Assembly (NCBI RefSeq): GCF_041080795.1
Contig: NZ_CP129674.1
Coordinates: 744,001-808,000, forward strand
Direction: 5' to 3'
Origin: Bifidobacterium sp. WK041_4_12
Lineage (GTDB): Bacteria > Actinomycetota > Actinomycetes > Actinomycetales > Bifidobacteriaceae
Length of the DNA stretch: 64,000 nt
Shown here: piece by piece, positions 25,106 through 35,140 of the stretch
Layout: the number at the start of each line of letters is the position of its first letter
Numbering within the stretch: the stretch's first letter is position 1
Notes under the pieces: model-generated
Seen by the model: only the letters and a program-made list of their open reading frames with translations
The model's database searches: none
What the model was told of the DNA's origin: nothing
Program-made: the position numbers and the translations under genes

Positions 25106-25996
25106 CTAGAACTCTTCGTACCATTGTGGGTTCTGGGCAAACGAACGTCCTTCAGGATTGTCAAGAGTGGCGATCTGCATCATGTCGTCGCCATCGAGGG
25201 TGAAGCCGGTCACGTCGATGTTGGCTCGCTGACGTTCCGGGTCAACCGACTTGGGTATGCAGACATCGCCAATCTGCAGATGCCAGCGAAGGATTGCCTG
25301 CACCACGGAAATGTCATGTTTCTTTGCAATGGCCGTCAAGGTCGTATCCTTAAGCATCTGATTGGCACGGCCCAGCGGACTCCAAGCCTCGGTGATGATA
25401 CCGTGGGTCTTGTCATAGGCACGCTGCGTCGTCTGCTGGAAGTAGGGGTGCAGCTCGATCTGATTCACCTCAGGGGCAACGCCGGTCGAATGAATGAGCA
25501 TATCGATATGGCCGGGCAGAAAGTTGCTCACCCCGATATGCTTGACGATGCCTTGCTGCCGAGCGTCAACAAGCGCTCGCCATGCGTCGGTGTATTGCCC
25601 TTTCGAAGGGTTCGGCCAATGAATCAGATACAGGTCGATGTAGTCGAGACCCATGCGTGCGACGCTTTCTTCAATCGTTGCGCGCGCACCATCGTAATCC
25701 TGATGTCGGCCGGGAAGCTTGCTGGTGACCTGAATGTCTTCACGAGCGATGCCGGACTCGCGGATTGCGCGACCGACGATTCCCTCATTCTCGTAGTTAT
25801 ACGCGCTGTCGATCAGTCGATAGCCAACTCGCAGGGCAGACGTGATGGCTTCGATGCCATCAAAACCGTTGATTCTGTAAGTGCCGAAACCGATTGCGGG
25901 GAGTTTCAGACCGCTGTGTGATGTTCTGACTGGAATGTCTGGCGGATTCATGAAATTGTGGTCTAGTGCTTGCCGTTCGTCTTGTATTTCGCTCAC
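25106..25996 (-). CDS. Aldo/keto reductase
   Basis: The 296-residue (beta/alpha)8 protein carries the catalytic tetrad of the AKR superfamily: Asp in RLIDSAYNYENE, Tyr in the same run, Lys in VTSKLPGR and His in YLIHWP. The cofactor end CIPKSVDPERQRANIDV matches the NADPH-phosphate-binding IPKS motif. It resembles AKR5-type 2,5-diketogluconate reductases. The GTG start has GAGAGGA eight bases upstream. It lies upstream of the carotenoid genes on the same strand with a 217-bp gap, so cotranscription is possible but not shown. Confidence 0.9.
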   Translation of the reverse strand: MSEIQDERQALDHNFMNPPDIPVRTSHSGLKLPAIGFGTYRINGFDGIEAITSALRVGYRLIDSAYNYENEGIVGRAIRESGIAREDIQVTSKLPGRHQDYDGARATIEESVARMGLDYIDLYLIHWPNPSKGQYTDAWRALVDARQQGIVKHIGVSNFLPGHIDMLIHSTGVAPEVNQIELHPYFQQTTQRAYDKTHGIITEAWSPLGRANQMLKDTTLTAIAKKHDISVVQAILRWHLQIGDVCIPKSVDPERQRANIDVTGFTLDGDDMMQIATLDNPEGRSFAQNPQWYEEF

Positions 25997-26231
25997 TGTC
26001 GAGTCCTCTCATGTAGCCGATTCATGTACTGTTTTTCATATTCGTGCAGCTGTCCGAGCAGCAACGTGCATGTGCTCTCACAACGTAGGTGTTCTCACAA
26101 CATAGGTGTTCTCATAACAATAGGCATGAGAATTTCATGAAAATTTATTGTGCTGAAAGATAGATTCAGACATGTATGAAACTCGACAATTCCAGACCTT
26201 CAGTTCTATATGTTATTATAGAATCATAGGA

Positions 26232-27130
26232 ATGACAAAAAACGCGGATCTTATTCTAAAGGAGTACTCAAACGTCAAGAAATTCTCAGTCAGGCACTAA
26301 AGCTCATTGCGGAAAATGGCTTTGAATCGACCAAGCTTCGAGAACTCGCTGAGTCCGTCAACCTTTCCGAAGCCGGTCTCTTGCACTATTTCGGGACGAA
26401 GGATGATCTGTACGTCGAAATACTGCGTGAAAACGACAAGAATGAACTATACGAACTGTTCCGACTGAACACGGAAAACAGCGCAATCCGACCTAGTGGC
26501 ACTGAGACGACATGCAAGAATGACGAATCGGAAGATGGCCGGGAGAGCTCCCGGGACTCCGGTACCGATTCAGATTCAAGTTCAGATTCAAGTCCAGAAG
26601 CTGTATCATCCGAAACTGCTGCTGCAGCAACCAACCGCAAGCAGAACGGGTCGAAGCTTTCCATTGCTCAATTGTCCGAAGGCACGGGCAAGCTCTTCGA
26701 AGACCAGGCGAAGCTCATGACTGCACAGTCGAGCGAACACGTCGATGTGCTCTCCCGTCTGGTGGGCATCATGGCGCATAAGGCGCAGGTTCCAGGACTG
26801 GTGGAACTGTACTCGTACATGTCGGTGAAGGCCGCAGACAAAAGCAACCCAGCGCACGCCTACTTCATGGAACGCAGAAACATTTCATCGGCAATCTCCG
26901 TTCCGATGTTGAAGCGACTGCAAAAGAGGGGCATCGTCAGTTCAAAACTCGAGCCAAGCGATCTCAACCGCATCTTCAATGCAGTGACTGACGGTCTGCT
27001 CGTTCAACGATTGATTGATCCGGATCTTGACATTGAAAGCCTGCTGCTGGAATTGTGCACAATCATTGACTGGAAGCGCGACCCTCATTCCAACCCAGAC
27101 ATTGAGTCGATTGAAAAATTGAGAAATTGA
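26232..27130 (+). CDS. TetR-family regulator with an out-of-frame start at an A6 run
   Basis: The long frame encodes a TetR N-terminus RGSYSKGVLKRQEIL, then LIAENGFESTKLRELAESVN and LSEAGLLHYFGTKDDL as the recognition helix, and a C-terminal ligand part of about 150 residues with an SD-rich insert. No ATG, GTG or TTG opens this frame before TTG 26381, which is too late for the HTH. An ATG at 26232 sits in the neighbouring frame, followed by ACAAAAAAC. One extra A would give MTKKRGSYSKG. So this is either a homopolymer indel or error, or a slippage site (A-AAA-AAC). It lies divergent from the aldo/keto reductase and carotenoid genes. Confidence 0.75.
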
Positions 27131-27204
27131 GAACACAATCCTGATTCTCCGATTCGGCCAGCAAGCGAACGGTGAACGAGCGGGGAGTAAGCAGTCCAAC
27201 AGTG

Positions 27205-28212
27205 CTAACGTCTGACGCTGAGTTCCTGCCGCTCCTCGTCAGACTGACCGCTTGCAGCGGCCTGCATTGTTTCATTGCCTGTTCTTTCATCGCGCGTTCC
27301 GTCATCGAAGGTGTCGCCATACGTGGCTGATGCAATTGCATCGTCCTCATCGCGCTGCATCATGTCCATCTGTTCACGAACCCATACACGTTCGGCAGGA
27401 TTGATGTCACGAAGGCCAAGATACTTCTGATAGGCGGGATAGAAGGTTCGAAGAATGGGGTACAGCGCGAACAGCGTATGCTCAGGCTTATCCGTGCGCC
27501 AATGCTGAGGGTGAGCGTCAAAGGTATTGCGGAAGCGTTTCATATATCTTCTGAATGACGAAAGCGACGTGTCGATTCTGCGTGCACTCATGCCCACGAT
27601 CATGCGGGGGGAATAGACGGTTTCGAACCCTTTGCCGAGCAGATGCAGGGAAACGTCGACGTCTTCGTGCATCACATCGGATTCATCGCGGCACACCTCT
27701 TTTGAGATTGCCTTCCAAGCGCTTGCCCGCAAAGCCATATTCGACCCGAACAGCAGATAATGGCCTCCATCGGCCTTGTAGATGTTTTTCCTGATGCGGT
27801 TATCGCCCTTCAACCCAATTTTGCGGCCGGGCATATCATAGTAGACCACGGGTCCGGTGGCGCCCATGGCATCGTCGTCTTCGGTGAAGATACCCGAAAC
27901 AACCTCGACCCAGTCAGGTTTCAGCATGCAATCGGCATCGACGCGGCCAAGCACATCGCCCGTTGCATGATTCAAACCCCAATTGCGGGTTGGAATGAGA
28001 CCTTGTTCCCTGTTTTGGTGGAGAAGACGCACATGAGCCTTGGGATGCTCATGAATGAACTGCTTCACGACCATGACAGTATTATCGGTTGAGCGATTGT
28101 CAACGACAATAACCTCGTGCGGCATCACTGTTTGACTTGTAGCATTCTGCAAGCAGTCAGCGATGCGTTCCTCTTCGTTCCATGCAGGGATGACAATTGA
28201 AACAGTCAGCAT
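27205..28212 (-). CDS. GT2-family glycosyltransferase
   Basis: The 335-residue GT-A fold enzyme uses a nucleotide sugar. Motifs in order: VSIVIPAWNEEERI, VIVVDNRSTDNT, LGRVDADCM (DxD metal site), FGSNMALRASAW and SDVMHEDVDVS (acceptor ED). There is one weak hydrophobic part near LFALYPILRTFYPAY. The tail (about 60 residues, rich in Asp, Glu, Arg) is disordered. I place the start at ATG 28212; the frame continues to 28335 without a better signal. The acceptor is unknown: a cell-envelope glycolipid or a carotenoid are both conceivable. It is divergent from the AI-2E-family gene. Confidence 0.85.
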   Translation of the reverse strand: MLTVSIVIPAWNEEERIADCLQNATSQTVMPHEVIVVDNRSTDNTVMVVKQFIHEHPKAHVRLLHQNREQGLIPTRNWGLNHATGDVLGRVDADCMLKPDWVEVVSGIFTEDDDAMGATGPVVYYDMPGRKIGLKGDNRIRKNIYKADGGHYLLFGSNMALRASAWKAISKEVCRDESDVMHEDVDVSLHLLGKGFETVYSPRMIVGMSARRIDTSLSSFRRYMKRFRNTFDAHPQHWRTDKPEHTLFALYPILRTFYPAYQKYLGLRDINPAERVWVREQMDMMQRDEDDAIASATYGDTFDDGTRDERTGNETMQAAASGQSDEERQELSVRR

Positions 28213-28309
28213 AGATAACAGCCTACGTGCAAGCCCATACAGCATTCTTGGGCTAGCACAGTCGCATTCAGGTGCGTCGAAGCCACCCTTGTCGTTTTTA
28301 ATGGGGATA

Positions 28310-29758
28310 ATGGAAGGTATGACTTCCACAGACAACGAACAATTTGATCTCGGCTCAGTGTTCCCCGAAAAAGGGGATCCCAGAAAGCCTCCAGAATGGT
28401 ATAGCAGAGCACTGCTCTATACCGCCATAGGAGTTTTCGCCTCATGGTTCGTCTATAAGTCATGGGGAAAAATCGAGTTCCTGGTTCTCGACGTTGTCAT
28501 TTCGACATTCATAGCCTTGGCCTTGGAACCATTGGTCAAGATGATGGTTCGTCACGGTTGGAGACGAGGTGCAGCCTCAGGCGTTTCCATCATCATGCTG
28601 GTCATTGCGGTTCTCGCGTTGACGGCGATGTTCGGCAGTCTGTTCGTGCAGCAGGCAACCGCCATGATCTCGGGGATTCCACAGTTCTATGCAGAAATTG
28701 CCAGCCTTGTCTCAAGCAAGACATCATGGAAATTGCCCGCAATCGGCGATCTCGGCAACGAAATTCTCGGCAGCATACAGACATCATGGGTACGCGACTT
28801 CGCTGGACAGGCGATCTCCACAACCGTGAGCTTCCTTGGTGCGGTGCTGAATCTCATGACCGTGATGCTTGTCACCTTCTATATCTCGGCATCCGGTCCC
28901 AAGATGCGACGCAGCGTATGCCAATGGATGAACCCTAAATCCCAGCGAAAATTCGTCATGGTCTGGACAGTGGCCCAGGATCAGATCTCCAGCTTCCTGT
29001 TCATCCGCATCATTCTGGCAGTCATCAACAGCGTCTGCCTGATAGTGTTCCTCGTCATTCTCCACGTACCATACTGGCTGCCACTTTCCCTCTTCTGTGG
29101 GCTGGTGGCACAGTTCGTGCCTACCATCGGCACCTATATCGGCGGGGCACTGCCAATCGTGGTTGCATGGGCAAGCGTCGGACTGACGCAGGCGGTTGCC
29201 ATTCTGATATACATCATCATCTACCAGCAGATAGAGAATCTCATTTTCGTGCCGAAGATATCTCAACGCACGATGGACCTGAACCCAGCAGTCGCCTTTC
29301 TTTCGGTGTTGGGCATTGGCGCGGTGTTTGGCGCTCTCGGCGCATTCCTCGCCCTGCCTATTGCGGCAAGCTTCCAAGCCATATTCAAGGCATACACGAA
29401 GCATTACGACTTGATTGATTCGCCACTGCTCCACGATCCGAAACCGGTGAAGAAGTCTAAGGTCATTGCAGGGGCCGAGGCGTTCAACGAGCATGTCATC
29501 AAACCTGTCGCCGAGCGCATGCCGCGCGCGGCGCGCGGTTCGAGCTCCCGCATTCACAGTGAGTCAGTCAGCGGTGACGCGCAGGACACATCCCAGCACC
29601 AGCAGACCATGCAAGATTTAGACACATCGGAAACTGTTGCAATTCCGCAAAAAAAAGCTAAGAATACATCCTTGGGCGCAAACTCAGACAAAACGAAGAC
29701 CTCGCCGGATGGCGCAGACAGGTCGCGTGACGATAATCCTCGGAATAGGTGGCATTGA
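28310..29758 (+). CDS. AI-2E family (PerM/YdiK-like) transporter
   Basis: About 482 residues with eight membrane segments typical of the family. The N-terminal pair VVISTFIALALEPLVKMMVRHGWRRGAAS is the conserved start of the domain, and the conserved end is FLSVLGIGAVFGALGAFLALPIAASFQAI. Further marks are FVPTIGTYIGGALPIVVAW and NLIFVPKISQRTMDLNP. A polar cytoplasmic tail of about 110 residues follows. Members export small molecules, AI-2 or ions; the substrate is unknown. ATGs at 28301, 28310 and 28319 are possible. Its stop overlaps the next gene's ATG (TGATG), so the two are coupled. Confidence 0.9.
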   Translation: MEGMTSTDNEQFDLGSVFPEKGDPRKPPEWYSRALLYTAIGVFASWFVYKSWGKIEFLVLDVVISTFIALALEPLVKMMVRHGWRRGAASGVSIIMLVIAVLALTAMFGSLFVQQATAMISGIPQFYAEIASLVSSKTSWKLPAIGDLGNEILGSIQTSWVRDFAGQAISTTVSFLGAVLNLMTVMLVTFYISASGPKMRRSVCQWMNPKSQRKFVMVWTVAQDQISSFLFIRIILAVINSVCLIVFLVILHVPYWLPLSLFCGLVAQFVPTIGTYIGGALPIVVAWASVGLTQAVAILIYIIIYQQIENLIFVPKISQRTMDLNPAVAFLSVLGIGAVFGALGAFLALPIAASFQAIFKAYTKHYDLIDSPLLHDPKPVKKSKVIAGAEAFNEHVIKPVAERMPRAARGSSSRIHSESVSGDAQDTSQHQQTMQDLDTSETVAIPQKKAKNTSLGANSDKTKTSPDGADRSRDDNPRNRWH

Positions 29759-30984
29759 TGGCAATTCTTGTTGTGTTGGACTGTCTGCTCTGGATACTCG
29801 GAATCGTCAGCATCATCTATCAGGCGGTGTGCATCCTCACGTCCTTCGTATCCAAACCGGTCACCTTCAAGGATGTGCCGATGGATAAGCATTACGCGGT
29901 GCTGATTTCCGCCAGAAACGAAGAACTGGTCGTCGGCAATCTGATTCGTTCGATTCATTCCCAGTCGTACCCCATCGATCTGATCGACATATGGCTCGTC
30001 GCTGACAATTGCACCGATGACACTGCTGGGTTGGCGCGGAGCATGGGCTGCCATGTGGTCGAACGCCATGATCTCGACCAGATTGGCAAAGGATATGCTC
30101 TGACTTTTCTGCTCAACCAGATCAACGAATCACGGATGAGCCAGATCTATGACGCCTATTTCGTGTTCGACGCGGACAATCTGCTGCACAAGCGCTATAT
30201 CGAAGAGATGAACAAGGCTTTCCAGTCCGGATTCAAGATTTTGACCAGCTATCGAAATTCGGTGAATTTCTCGGTGAACTGGGTCTCTTCCGGCTCTGCT
30301 CTCTGGTTCATCCGCGAATCGCGTTTTCTGAACTCATCGCGTATGGTCCTCGGATCCAGCTGCCATGTTGGAGGCACAGGATTCATGTTCTCCAAGGAAA
30401 TCATGGAGAGAAACAACGGTTGGAAATTCCATCTGCTGACCGAAGATCTGGAATTCACGATGGACTCGATTCTGCATGGAGACAGAATCGGATACTGCGG
30501 GACGGCGATTCTCTATGACGAGCAGCCTGTGACATTCAAGCAGAGCTGGCGTCAGCGCGTGCGATGGAGCAAGGGATTCCTCGAAGTCTTCCGCTTTTAC
30601 GGGCCAAGCCTGATGCGTCGTGCAATACGGGAGCGAGATTTTTCGGCCGTCGATTTGACCCTGCTCATATGCCCCTTCACCGCTTTTGGAGCGCTTCGCG
30701 TCGTTCTTTCGATGATCTTCGTCGCATGCGGTTTCACCACGCTATCGACGCAACTGAGCACGATCTCTGGCTACATGACCAGCATCGTGCTGAGCATGTT
30801 TTCGATGATGGGACTCGCCGCCATGACGATCATTGCCGAGCGCAATCGCATCGGTGCTTCGAACAAGGAACTGTTTGCATATTGCCTGAGCTTCCCGATC
30901 TATATGCTGAGCTACATCCCCATTTCCTTCCAAGCCATCTTCTCGAAGCCGGAGTGGAAGCCAATCGAACATCACGGACATTAA
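29758..30984 (+). CDS. Processive GT2-family membrane glycosyltransferase
   Basis: The 408-residue protein has an N-terminal membrane helix, a GT-A catalytic domain and a C-terminal set of about three helices. Motifs: LISARNEELVVGNLIRSI, WLVADNCTDDT, FVFDADNLL (DxD), LLTEDLEFTM (ED) and WRQRVRWSKG, the QxxRW motif of processive beta-glycosyltransferases such as cellulose or hyaluronan synthase relatives. AGGTGG precedes the ATG that overlaps the previous stop. It probably makes an envelope polysaccharide or glycolipid; the sugar is not identifiable here. Confidence 0.9.
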   Translation: MAILVVLDCLLWILGIVSIIYQAVCILTSFVSKPVTFKDVPMDKHYAVLISARNEELVVGNLIRSIHSQSYPIDLIDIWLVADNCTDDTAGLARSMGCHVVERHDLDQIGKGYALTFLLNQINESRMSQIYDAYFVFDADNLLHKRYIEEMNKAFQSGFKILTSYRNSVNFSVNWVSSGSALWFIRESRFLNSSRMVLGSSCHVGGTGFMFSKEIMERNNGWKFHLLTEDLEFTMDSILHGDRIGYCGTAILYDEQPVTFKQSWRQRVRWSKGFLEVFRFYGPSLMRRAIRERDFSAVDLTLLICPFTAFGALRVVLSMIFVACGFTTLSTQLSTISGYMTSIVLSMFSMMGLAAMTIIAERNRIGASNKELFAYCLSFPIYMLSYIPISFQAIFSKPEWKPIEHHGH

Positions 30985-31003
30985 CGGCAGTGCTCCAGGA
31001 GGC

Positions 31004-31954
31004 ATGATTCACGGATGTTATGCTGATACCATGATTGACACACCTGGCCTTGCCATGCCTCAAATCCCTTCCAACAGCCAAGATCAGAATTATGCCCCTG
31101 ACATGATGATGCCCAATGGCAGCGCGGCCATGTCGTTGCGCGGACTGGCGAAATACTATGGCTCGACAGTTGCCGTGAACGGTCTTTCACTCGATATTCC
31201 TGTCGGATCCTTCTATGGGATCGTCGGCCCCAATGGTGCAGGAAAAACGACCACGTTGAACATGGCCACCGGCATGCTGATACCGGATGCCGGCGTTGCC
31301 ACGGTTCTTGGCGTCGATGTCTGGCGCGAGACCAGCAAGGTGAAGAACATGATCGGGGTAATGCCTCAGCCTTCCCAGGTTTTCGACCGGCTGACCGGCA
31401 TGCAGCTGCTGATGTATTCAGGAATGCTGCGAGGAATGAAACGCGCCGAAGCGCAGCAGCGAACCAATGATCTGCTCGTAGCCTTCGATCTGGAGGATGC
31501 CCGCAATCTTATGGTCGCCGAATACTCTTCCGGCATGATGAAGAAGATCTGCCTGGCAACCGCCATGATTCATAGTCCACGAGTGCTTGTGCTCGATGAA
31601 CCCTTTGAATCCGTCGATCCGGTTTCAAGCGCGAATCTCAAGGACATTCTGGTCGAATACGCACAGACCGGAGGCACCGTGATCATTTCTTCACATGTGA
31701 TGGCGCTCGTCGAGAAAATGTGCACGCATGTTGCGGTGATTGCCAACGGTCAGGTCAAGGCTGACGGGACGATTGACCAAGTGGCCGCGGGAGAGGATCT
31801 TGAGGATCGATTCCTGCAACTGGTAGGTGGAAGGCATCAGGCAGCGCACATCGCATGGCTGCAGGGTGGCGGTACAACAGCAGCAACAGCAGCAACAGCC
31901 ACAACAGCTGAAACAACCACAGATGGTTCCGCAACGGATTCTGCAACGAAATAG
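31004..31954 (+). CDS. ABC transporter ATP-binding protein
   Basis: The 316-residue ATPase has Walker A GPNGAGKTT, signature YSSGMMKKI (in place of LSGGQ), Walker B VLVLDEPF and the H-loop in IISSHVMALVE. The order and length fit an ABC-2 export ATPase. The tail is low-complexity Thr/Ala (from CAGCAACAG-type repeats near 31873-31912). AGGAGG lies only one base before ATG 31004, too close for ideal use, and the ATG at 31031 is an alternative start. The permease gene follows 65 bases later, and together they form an exporter. Confidence 0.88.
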   Translation: MIHGCYADTMIDTPGLAMPQIPSNSQDQNYAPDMMMPNGSAAMSLRGLAKYYGSTVAVNGLSLDIPVGSFYGIVGPNGAGKTTTLNMATGMLIPDAGVATVLGVDVWRETSKVKNMIGVMPQPSQVFDRLTGMQLLMYSGMLRGMKRAEAQQRTNDLLVAFDLEDARNLMVAEYSSGMMKKICLATAMIHSPRVLVLDEPFESVDPVSSANLKDILVEYAQTGGTVIISSHVMALVEKMCTHVAVIANGQVKADGTIDQVAAGEDLEDRFLQLVGGRHQAAHIAWLQGGGTTAATAATATTAETTTDGSATDSATK

Positions 31955-32019
31955 GCAGCTACATAGGGGAATAGCAGCATGCTGTCTGCTCTGGACGGTG
32001 GCAAGGGAAATGGAATGAT

Positions 32020-33657
32020 ATGCGTATTGCAATGCTCGTAATCCGACTGCGCTGGTCGCTCACTTGGGCGTATCTGCGAAAGTCCTCATGGCAGACGATC
32101 GGCTTTATTGTGGGCATCGTCGTTGCGCTGGCCTGCATCGTTGGTGTTGGCAGGGGTGCATGGGAGATCGGTTCGCTTGTCTCGGAGCATTCCGACGTGA
32201 ACGGCGTATCTTCGCTACTCATCATGAATACGGTGATGGTGGTTGGTGGCACCTTTGCATTTCTGATGACGATAATTCTGCAATTGATGCTGTTCGGTCA
32301 GGGTTCAACCTTGAGTGCTGACCGGTTTGAAATTTTTGGCATACGCGATCGCGACCTCCAATTCGGGCTTACGCTTTCTGGACTTTGCGGTGTTCCTGGC
32401 ATCACCAGTCTTGCCGTAGCTTTCCTGATTTCGTTGATATATCGTTCCTTTGGTCTGCCCACTGTTGTCGTTTCCCTGATTGCCGCGCCATGTGCAGTCA
32501 TCACCATTGTGAGTCTGTCGAGGCTGATCATGTCTGCAGCTTCGACTCTGCTGCAATCAAAGCGCAGTCAGAGCATGCTCTATATTGCGATTATTCTGAT
32601 CTTCATCCTGGTGGCGAATACTCCAAACATCGTTATCAATTCATTTGGGATCCAGAAGCTTCAGCTCGGTTGGTTCACTGGGTTTTCCAACGTTCTTGGA
32701 TGGACACCTTTCGGTGCAGCCTTCCAGCTGCCCTTTGACGCCTTGACAGGCAACTGGCTGATGGCCTTGGTTCGTGTGCTCATTCTTTTCCTCACATGGT
32801 GCTTGTGCTTCATGGCATCGATGTGGCTGATGCGACGTGAGCGCATGGTTGCCGGTGCAGCGGAAAAGGTGGTGCTGAGCAAGGGCATAGGTTCATTCTC
32901 CTGGATGCCGGATTCCGTGTCGGGCGCTGTATCGGCACGCTATCTGACATACCTGCTGCGTGATCCTCGACAGGCGATGGTGCTGCTGATGCCCGTGATC
33001 TTCTTGGGGCTGTTTTCGCTGCAATCGGGTACTCTGTCCGAAATGGTTTTCGCCGCGCCCCTGATGTCGGCCATGTTCATGATGATGCCAGAATCAAATG
33101 GTCTGGCATACGACGGCATGGGCATGACCATGCATGTCCAGATGGGTGTGCGTGGCATTGATGATCGTATTGGACGCGCCCGCGTTCTTGCAGTGCTGGG
33201 AGCCATCTACATGCTCCTGATAGGGGCGGTGAGCCTCGTTGTCTATAACCTTCGTGACGGGCAGTACATGATGATCGGGACGGTGTGCGCCCTCTGCGCG
33301 GTCGGCATGTATCTGGCGAGTGTTGGCGTTGCAGAGGTGTGCTCCTGCATGTTCATGTACCCGGTAGCCAGCCTGAAAAAGCCGTTCTCTTCACCCCAGG
33401 GCCGTGCGCTGTCACAGGGCTTCCTGCCATTCATTCCCATGCTTGCCACCGGATTGGTGATGACTCCTACGGCTGTGACGATCATTGTGCTCGCCGTTCT
33501 TTCAGGGATGGGCTTCCTGTGGATAGCTATTCCCGTTGCGCTGGTCAACGGATTGCTGGTGCTATGGCTTGGCGTAGTCTTGGGAGGTAGAATCATGGAC
33601 GCGCGCCAGCTGAAGATAGTGGCAACGTTGAACCATTTTGCGCAATTGCAGCGTTAA
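32020..33657 (+). CDS. ABC transporter permease, large export type
   Basis: The 545-residue polytopic protein has about 12 membrane segments, in two similar halves around residues 20-230 and 290-540. No ATP-binding motifs are present. It follows the ATPase gene and ends 25 bases before the carboxypeptidase gene. It is probably a single-chain permease dimerised with two copies of the ATPase. I do not recognise a closer named family. The cargo is unknown; neighbouring envelope genes hint at a cell-surface function. Confidence 0.8.
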   Translation: MRIAMLVIRLRWSLTWAYLRKSSWQTIGFIVGIVVALACIVGVGRGAWEIGSLVSEHSDVNGVSSLLIMNTVMVVGGTFAFLMTIILQLMLFGQGSTLSADRFEIFGIRDRDLQFGLTLSGLCGVPGITSLAVAFLISLIYRSFGLPTVVVSLIAAPCAVITIVSLSRLIMSAASTLLQSKRSQSMLYIAIILIFILVANTPNIVINSFGIQKLQLGWFTGFSNVLGWTPFGAAFQLPFDALTGNWLMALVRVLILFLTWCLCFMASMWLMRRERMVAGAAEKVVLSKGIGSFSWMPDSVSGAVSARYLTYLLRDPRQAMVLLMPVIFLGLFSLQSGTLSEMVFAAPLMSAMFMMMPESNGLAYDGMGMTMHVQMGVRGIDDRIGRARVLAVLGAIYMLLIGAVSLVVYNLRDGQYMMIGTVCALCAVGMYLASVGVAEVCSCMFMYPVASLKKPFSSPQGRALSQGFLPFIPMLATGLVMTPTAVTIIVLAVLSGMGFLWIAIPVALVNGLLVLWLGVVLGGRIMDARQLKIVATLNHFAQLQR

Positions 33658-33682
33658 CGAGCTGCACAGGAATTGAGGTTCG

Positions 33683-35140
33683 GTGTTTGAACACAGCTCG
33701 GAGACGTCTGTCGAACAGGTGCATCCACATCGCAGCTTCTGGCGCATCGCATGCACCGCTGTGCTGACCGCTGCAGTCTCTGCTGGCTACATCGTTGCCG
33801 ATATCTATGGATATGCTCCCGGAGTGTTGACCAATACGGGTTTTTCCCACTATGTGGCACCTGGAATTCGCACGCCCTACGCTGCCGCAACCATTGATGA
33901 CAAGCTCGAGGCAGGAACTGCCATCAATGCTCAGCAGGCTTCCGATCTGTTGAACGCCTTGAAGAGCGCCCAGGGGGTAGGTTCTCAAATTTCCGCAATC
34001 ATTCGAGATTCCAGTGGCTCGACGGTTGCCGAGCTCAACGCCTCAACGGCCCGAGAACCGGCCTCTACCATGAAGACGTTGACAGCCTTCGCTGCCGCAT
34101 CGACCTTGGATATGGGATCGACACTGGATACCAAGGTGTTTCTAGTGCAACCCGCAAACGGTACTCCACAACTGGTTCTGCAAGGCAGCGGTGACATGCT
34201 GCTGGGCACCGGTGAAAACGACCCGAATCATGTCAATGGCCGTGCAGGATTGGCAACGCTCGCCTCGCGCACCGCAGAGGCTTTGAAGCAGCGAGGGATT
34301 TCCCAAGTGACGCTGAGCTATGATGACTCGCTTTTCGGCTCTGACCGAATCCCCCAGGGCATACAGCAGAACGATGCTGAATGGCGCAATTTTGCACCGG
34401 TCTCGTCGATGGCCGTTGATGGCGGCAAACAATGGACCGATACAGCGAAACCTTCGAATCCTGACAATGATGAGGTGTATCCCACTCGCTCCACAACGAC
34501 CGCTTCGGATACGGCGAAAACCTTCATATCGAGTCTTTCGACAGTGGGAATCACCGTTAATGGTTCGGCATCGAGCGGCGGATCGCCTTCGAATTCGACG
34601 CCCATCGCATCTGTCAGTTCCGCAAGGCTAGGCGAAATCATGGCATACACCTTGCGTAACTCAGACAATACCGAGGCTGAACTGTTCGGACGGCTGCTCG
34701 CATTGAAGCTGAACCAGTCGAACTCGCCTGCAGGTGCCACTGCTGCAACGGAATCCGTATTGAAGCAGCAAGGCATAGATACCAACGGTCTTCATATGGC
34801 CGATAGCTCAGGATTAAGCCCGGGCTCGACGCTGAGCGTGAATACGCTGGCGGATGTTCAGGGAAAGCTGCTCGCGCGAGGAACAGCCGTCGCAGCGGCA
34901 GAAGGTCTATCGATTGTCGGTGTTGTAGGAACCGCAAGAACTCGCAGCGCTGACGATTCAATGAATGGTCTGATTCGAGTCAAAACCGGTACCCTTTCAA
35001 CGGTCAGCGCCATGGCAGGCAACGTTTCGAGAATCCGAGGAGGGGCGCTCACCTTCGCCGTCATCATCAACAATGGCGATAACATGTGGTCTGCCGAACA
35101 GGCGGTGAATGCGTTCATCGCCAAGCTGCCGAATCTGTGA
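33683..35140 (+). CDS. dacB: D-alanyl-D-alanine carboxypeptidase / endopeptidase (PBP4, S13 family)
   Basis: The 485-residue protein has a signal anchor near residues 16-35 (IACTAVLTAAVSAGYIVAD) and an extracytoplasmic penicillin-binding domain. The catalytic triad of motifs is complete: REPASTMKTL (SxxK, near residue 128), LRNSDNTEAE (SxN) and VKTGTLS (KTG, near residue 434). It trims or cuts peptidoglycan stem peptides. The start is a GTG with GAGG upstream. It is next to tilS, which is a known actinobacterial arrangement (dacB-tilS-hpt-ftsH). Confidence 0.92.
   Translation: MFEHSSETSVEQVHPHRSFWRIACTAVLTAAVSAGYIVADIYGYAPGVLTNTGFSHYVAPGIRTPYAAATIDDKLEAGTAINAQQASDLLNALKSAQGVGSQISAIIRDSSGSTVAELNASTAREPASTMKTLTAFAAASTLDMGSTLDTKVFLVQPANGTPQLVLQGSGDMLLGTGENDPNHVNGRAGLATLASRTAEALKQRGISQVTLSYDDSLFGSDRIPQGIQQNDAEWRNFAPVSSMAVDGGKQWTDTAKPSNPDNDEVYPTRSTTTASDTAKTFISSLSTVGITVNGSASSGGSPSNSTPIASVSSARLGEIMAYTLRNSDNTEAELFGRLLALKLNQSNSPAGATAATESVLKQQGIDTNGLHMADSSGLSPGSTLSVNTLADVQGKLLARGTAVAAAEGLSIVGVVGTARTRSADDSMNGLIRVKTGTLSTVSAMAGNVSRIRGGALTFAVIINNGDNMWSAEQAVNAFIAKLPNL

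Noticed and set aside
26381..27130. TetR gene starting at TTG 26381
   Set aside because: This start would remove the whole helix-turn-helix, whose sequence is clearly present upstream in the same frame.
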